From NCBI GenBank assembly GCA_016208495.1, contig JACQXX010000010.1:1-64000 (forward strand): DNA of 64,000 bases. The letters run 5' to 3'. The stretch is from Acidobacteriota bacterium. Its GTDB lineage: Bacteria; Acidobacteriota; Blastocatellia; Chloracidobacteriales; Chloracidobacteriaceae. The notes under the pieces were generated by a model. It was not told the origin of the DNA. It did not search any database and saw nothing but the letters and a program-made list of their open reading frames with translations. Positions 62,858-64,000 of the stretch are shown here, in pieces (positions within the stretch are counted from its first letter, which is position 1; each line of letters starts with the position of its first letter). A program made the position numbers and the translations under genes.

Positions 62858-62862
62858 ACAAA

Positions 62863-63825
62863 ATGACTGAAGTTACCTACTTTGTACCTGAAGAAGAAGC
62901 GTATGCCCGCCTGGACGAGTTTATCCAGCGGCATGATTTCTCATTTCCAATTTCGGCCATTCGAAAAGCGATTGAAGACGGCAATGTTCGCATCAACAGT
63001 AAAGTCCAGACGGCTGGCTGGCGATTGCGACAGGGTGACAAAGTCACGGTCAAGCTTGAAGGGTATCGTGGACAGGCGCTCGAAGCTGAAAATGTCCCGC
63101 TTGAAGTCTTGTATGAAGATGCGTTTTTGATTGCCGTCAACAAGCCGCCGGATATGTTATCGCACCCGTCAGTCAAAGAACGCAGCGGGACGCTACTCAA
63201 CGCACTGCTTGGCTATTATCAGCAAAAGAAAGATGTTGAGGCACTCAGGATGTGGCCGGCGCTGGCTCATCGCCTGGACCGGGATACGTCAGGAGTAATC
63301 GTGGCGGCAAAACAAGAGCGGGCGGTGGAAAAGCTCTTTGTTGCTTTTCGTGACCGCAAGATGAAAAAAGTCTATCAGGCGATTGTATTTGGCGTTCCCG
63401 AGGCGGAACAGGGAATCATCGAAGCACCGATTGGCCGCCATCCGGTGCTCTGGCCACGCTGGCGGGTGATGGATGACGGAAAATCAGCGAAAACCGCCTA
63501 TCGAGTCACCGGGACCAAAAATGGATTTTCACTCATCGAATTGGAACCGCTCACCGGACGCACGCATCAGCTTCGAATTCACCTGGCCCATATCGGACAC
63601 CCGATTGTCGGAGACCATACCTACGGACGAGCGTTGAACAAAGCGTTTGCGCAGTCACACCCCGAACTCAAAGTCAAACACCACTTTCTGCACGCTGCCA
63701 AATTGAGCTTTACCCACCCCATGCGCCGTGAAGAGATTCATCTGGAAGCGCCAATGCCCCAGACAATGAAGGGATTTTGGGACGGTGGAATCGTGAACAA
63801 GGATTCTGAGCTTCAGGGAAATTGA
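62863..63825 (+). CDS. RluA/RluD-family pseudouridine synthase
   Basis: 320 residues from ATG 62863. The N-terminal S4 domain (about residues 10-72) contains RLDEFIQRHDFSFPISAIRKAI. The catalytic domain has HRLDRDTSGVIVAAK with the active-site aspartate, and GRTHQLRIHLAHIGHPIVGD. It modifies rRNA or tRNA uridines; the exact site is unknown. The frame is open upstream to 62761, but that stretch is made of repeat units. It ends before a bidirectional terminator. Confidence 0.92.
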   Translation: MTEVTYFVPEEEAYARLDEFIQRHDFSFPISAIRKAIEDGNVRINSKVQTAGWRLRQGDKVTVKLEGYRGQALEAENVPLEVLYEDAFLIAVNKPPDMLSHPSVKERSGTLLNALLGYYQQKKDVEALRMWPALAHRLDRDTSGVIVAAKQERAVEKLFVAFRDRKMKKVYQAIVFGVPEAEQGIIEAPIGRHPVLWPRWRVMDDGKSAKTAYRVTGTKNGFSLIELEPLTGRTHQLRIHLAHIGHPIVGDHTYGRALNKAFAQSHPELKVKHHFLHAAKLSFTHPMRREEIHLEAPMPQTMKGFWDGGIVNKDSELQGN

Positions 63826-63884
63826 CAAACGGCATTTGAACAGCAGGGGGTTGTAAAGAGATTTTGTTTTGAACGTATCGCCCA

Positions 63885-63928
63885 CAAAGAAAAACGGGAG
63901 CTTTTCAGCTCCCGTTTTTCTTTGAATG
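63885..63928. terminator. Bidirectional terminator
   Basis: CAAAGAAAAACGGGAGC (63885-63901) / GCTCCCGTTTTTCTTTG (63908-63924), perfect 17 bp with loop TTTTCA. T-runs lie on both strands, so it serves the pseudouridine synthase gene (+) and the tRNA-Asn gene (-). Confidence 0.93.
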
Positions 63929-63930
63929 TG

Positions 63931-64000
<70 letters not shown>

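Noticed and set aside
62761-62862. An N-terminal extension of the pseudouridine synthase rich in Pro, Lys and Phe.
   Set aside because: It is a translation of CCCCAAGCCC-type repeat units. The S4 domain begins after ATG 62863.

Overview
The window reads as a chromosomal segment of a free-living, Gram-negative-type bacterium of the phylum Acidobacteriota, most likely class Blastocatellia. That placement is inference. It rests on an Oar-type TonB-dependent receptor with an N-terminal carboxypeptidase-regulatory domain, a DUF4388-type signalling protein, the M50 protease/scpA/scpB/rluB cluster, a GyrB with the long Gram-negative-type insert, and moderate GC with almost no mobile genes. No insertion sequence, prophage, CRISPR array or rRNA operon is visible.

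Layout. 1-14.6 kb is the translation/transcription cluster: tuf, rpmG, tRNA-Trp, secE, nusG, rplK, rplA, rplJ, rplL, rpoB, rpoC. 15-17.5 kb holds a lipoprotein, aroC and def. 17.6-26.6 kb is mostly minus strand: a CBS protein, arginase, an S26-type peptidase homologue, tyrS, rluB, scpB, scpA, an M50 site-2 protease and a beta-propeller protein. 26.8-33.8 kb holds two exported cysteine-rich proteins, a VWA lipoprotein, an enoyl-CoA hydratase, a zinc-ribbon membrane protein, pgsA and a tiny di-heme cytochrome. 34-48.6 kb holds an aldehyde dehydrogenase, an M61 peptidase with PDZ domain, a truncated AtuA-like fragment, a helix-hairpin-helix protein, a DUF4388/receiver protein, a TPR protein, a DinB-like protein, a MoxR/VWA pair and a DegT-type aminotransferase. 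49-58.8 kb holds the TonB-dependent receptor, a second enoyl-CoA hydratase, a PafA-like phosphatase, a degenerate Fic protein and a secreted Ig-like repeat protein. 59-64 kb holds recF, gyrB, a RluA-family pseudouridine synthase and a partial tRNA-Asn.

Two things stand out. First, RpoB carries an insertion of about 61 residues with eight cysteines in four closely spaced pairs (two predicted zinc ribbons) in the N-terminal protrusion, a place where E. coli RpoB has nothing. Second, the intergenic regions are full of short tandem arrays with an exact 7-bp or 8-bp period. The unit sequence differs from place to place, but most units carry a stop codon on one strand, and many arrays start on or within a few bases of the stop codon of the upstream gene. 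Several are paired as inverted arms around an intergenic region. In at least two genes (NHL protein, Fic-like protein) the last codons and the stop lie inside the array. Other dispersed elements (a roughly 70-bp family in three copies, a roughly 110-bp family in two copies, and long inverted repeats around 19-28-bp near-perfect or perfect palindromes) share the same intergenic spaces. One such palindromic element abuts a gene fragment that has lost its 5' end.

All names come from motif recognition by eye. No database search was run.
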